In this document: positions 31,743 through 31,778 of the stretch, in pieces | How the letters are laid out: each line of letters begins with the position of its first letter | Numbering within the stretch: position 1 is the first letter of the stretch | Origin: RGIG2000 sp045612665 | Lineage (GTDB): Bacteria > Bacillota > Clostridia > Oscillospirales > CAG-272 | Reading direction: 5' to 3' | Assembly: GCA_045612665.1 (NCBI GenBank) | Contig: JAZKZO010000065.1 | Coordinates: 1-31,778, forward strand | DNA length: 31,778 nucleotides | Notes under the pieces: model-generated | Told to the model about the DNA's origin: nothing | The model's database searches: none | The model's input: only the letters and a program-made list of their open reading frames with translations | Translations under genes and position numbers: made by a program

Positions 31743-31778
31743 GTGGATAATCTGATTGATAATATCAAAAAAAATTGG
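31743..31778 (+). CDS. Start of an unidentified gene, cut by the window end
   Basis: GTG start with GGAGG 7 nt upstream (31731-31735), open to the last base. Only 12 codons are visible (VDNLIDNIKKNW, initiator read as Met). The helical, charged start is too short to assign. An ATG at 31724 leads to a stop after eight codons. Confidence 0.55.
   Translation, partial: MDNLIDNIKKNW

Noticed and set aside
1..31778. CRISPR arrays, insertion sequences, prophage, tRNA or rRNA genes
   Set aside because: No regularly spaced repeats, transposase or integrase motifs, or tRNA/rRNA signatures were seen on either strand by eye.

Overview
The window reads as a chromosomal segment of a low-to-mid GC Bacillota, most likely class Clostridia and probably gut-associated. 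Signs are AAGGAGG-type ribosome sites on nearly every gene, sigma-A-like promoters with 17-bp spacing, intrinsic terminators, a SARP-output response regulator, a CotH-family protein, and intracellular glycan enzymes such as a GH29 fucosidase. The taxonomy is inference. No rRNA, tRNA, CRISPR, insertion sequence or prophage was seen.

Region 1 (1-4720), signalling. A 7TM LytS-type sensor kinase and its response regulator (REC plus winged helix) overlap as ATGA on the + strand. They converge on a dCache-HAMP-GGDEF diguanylate cyclase on the - strand across a shared bidirectional terminator.

Region 2 (4630-16927, - strand) is the most striking part: a roughly 12-kb exopolysaccharide operon of eight genes. 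It starts from one strong promoter, passes through a c-di-GMP-I (GEMM) riboswitch whose 3' strand is also the 5' arm of a transcription terminator, and ends at an intrinsic terminator. Gene order is VTC polymerase-like, DUF4956 membrane protein, CotH kinase-like, GH-A-clan glycosidase-like protein, membrane-anchored HEAT protein, processive GT2 synthase, degenerate GGDEF/intact EAL protein with an unnamed C-terminal domain, and PgaB/IcaB-like polysaccharide deacetylase lipoprotein. The terminator/aptamer overlap predicts that c-di-GMP switches the operon ON. The encoded EAL protein could then lower c-di-GMP (feedback), and the neighbouring cyclase could raise it. No PilZ, BcsB or Pel protein is present, so the layout resembles the Bacillus ydaJKLMN idea but with different parts.

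Region 3 (17020-29432), glycan catabolism. A - strand operon (ARH-fold protein, GH63-like glycosidase, MFS transporter, GHL10-like glycosidase) diverges from a + strand pair: an unusual GIY-YIG-like/beta-helix/PDZ fusion and an EgsA/AraM-type glycerol-1-phosphate dehydrogenase. Two consensus promoters face away from each other around an AT-rich inverted repeat. A second - strand operon encodes a PHP phosphatase, a DUF4886/SGNH esterase and a compact GH29 fucosidase. None of these enzymes shows a signal peptide, which suggests imported oligosaccharides are processed in the cytoplasm.

Region 4 (29513-31778), housekeeping. A uracil permease and upp form a pyrimidine salvage operon with its own promoter and terminator. 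The window ends with a promoter, a good ribosome site and the first 12 codons of an unidentified gene.
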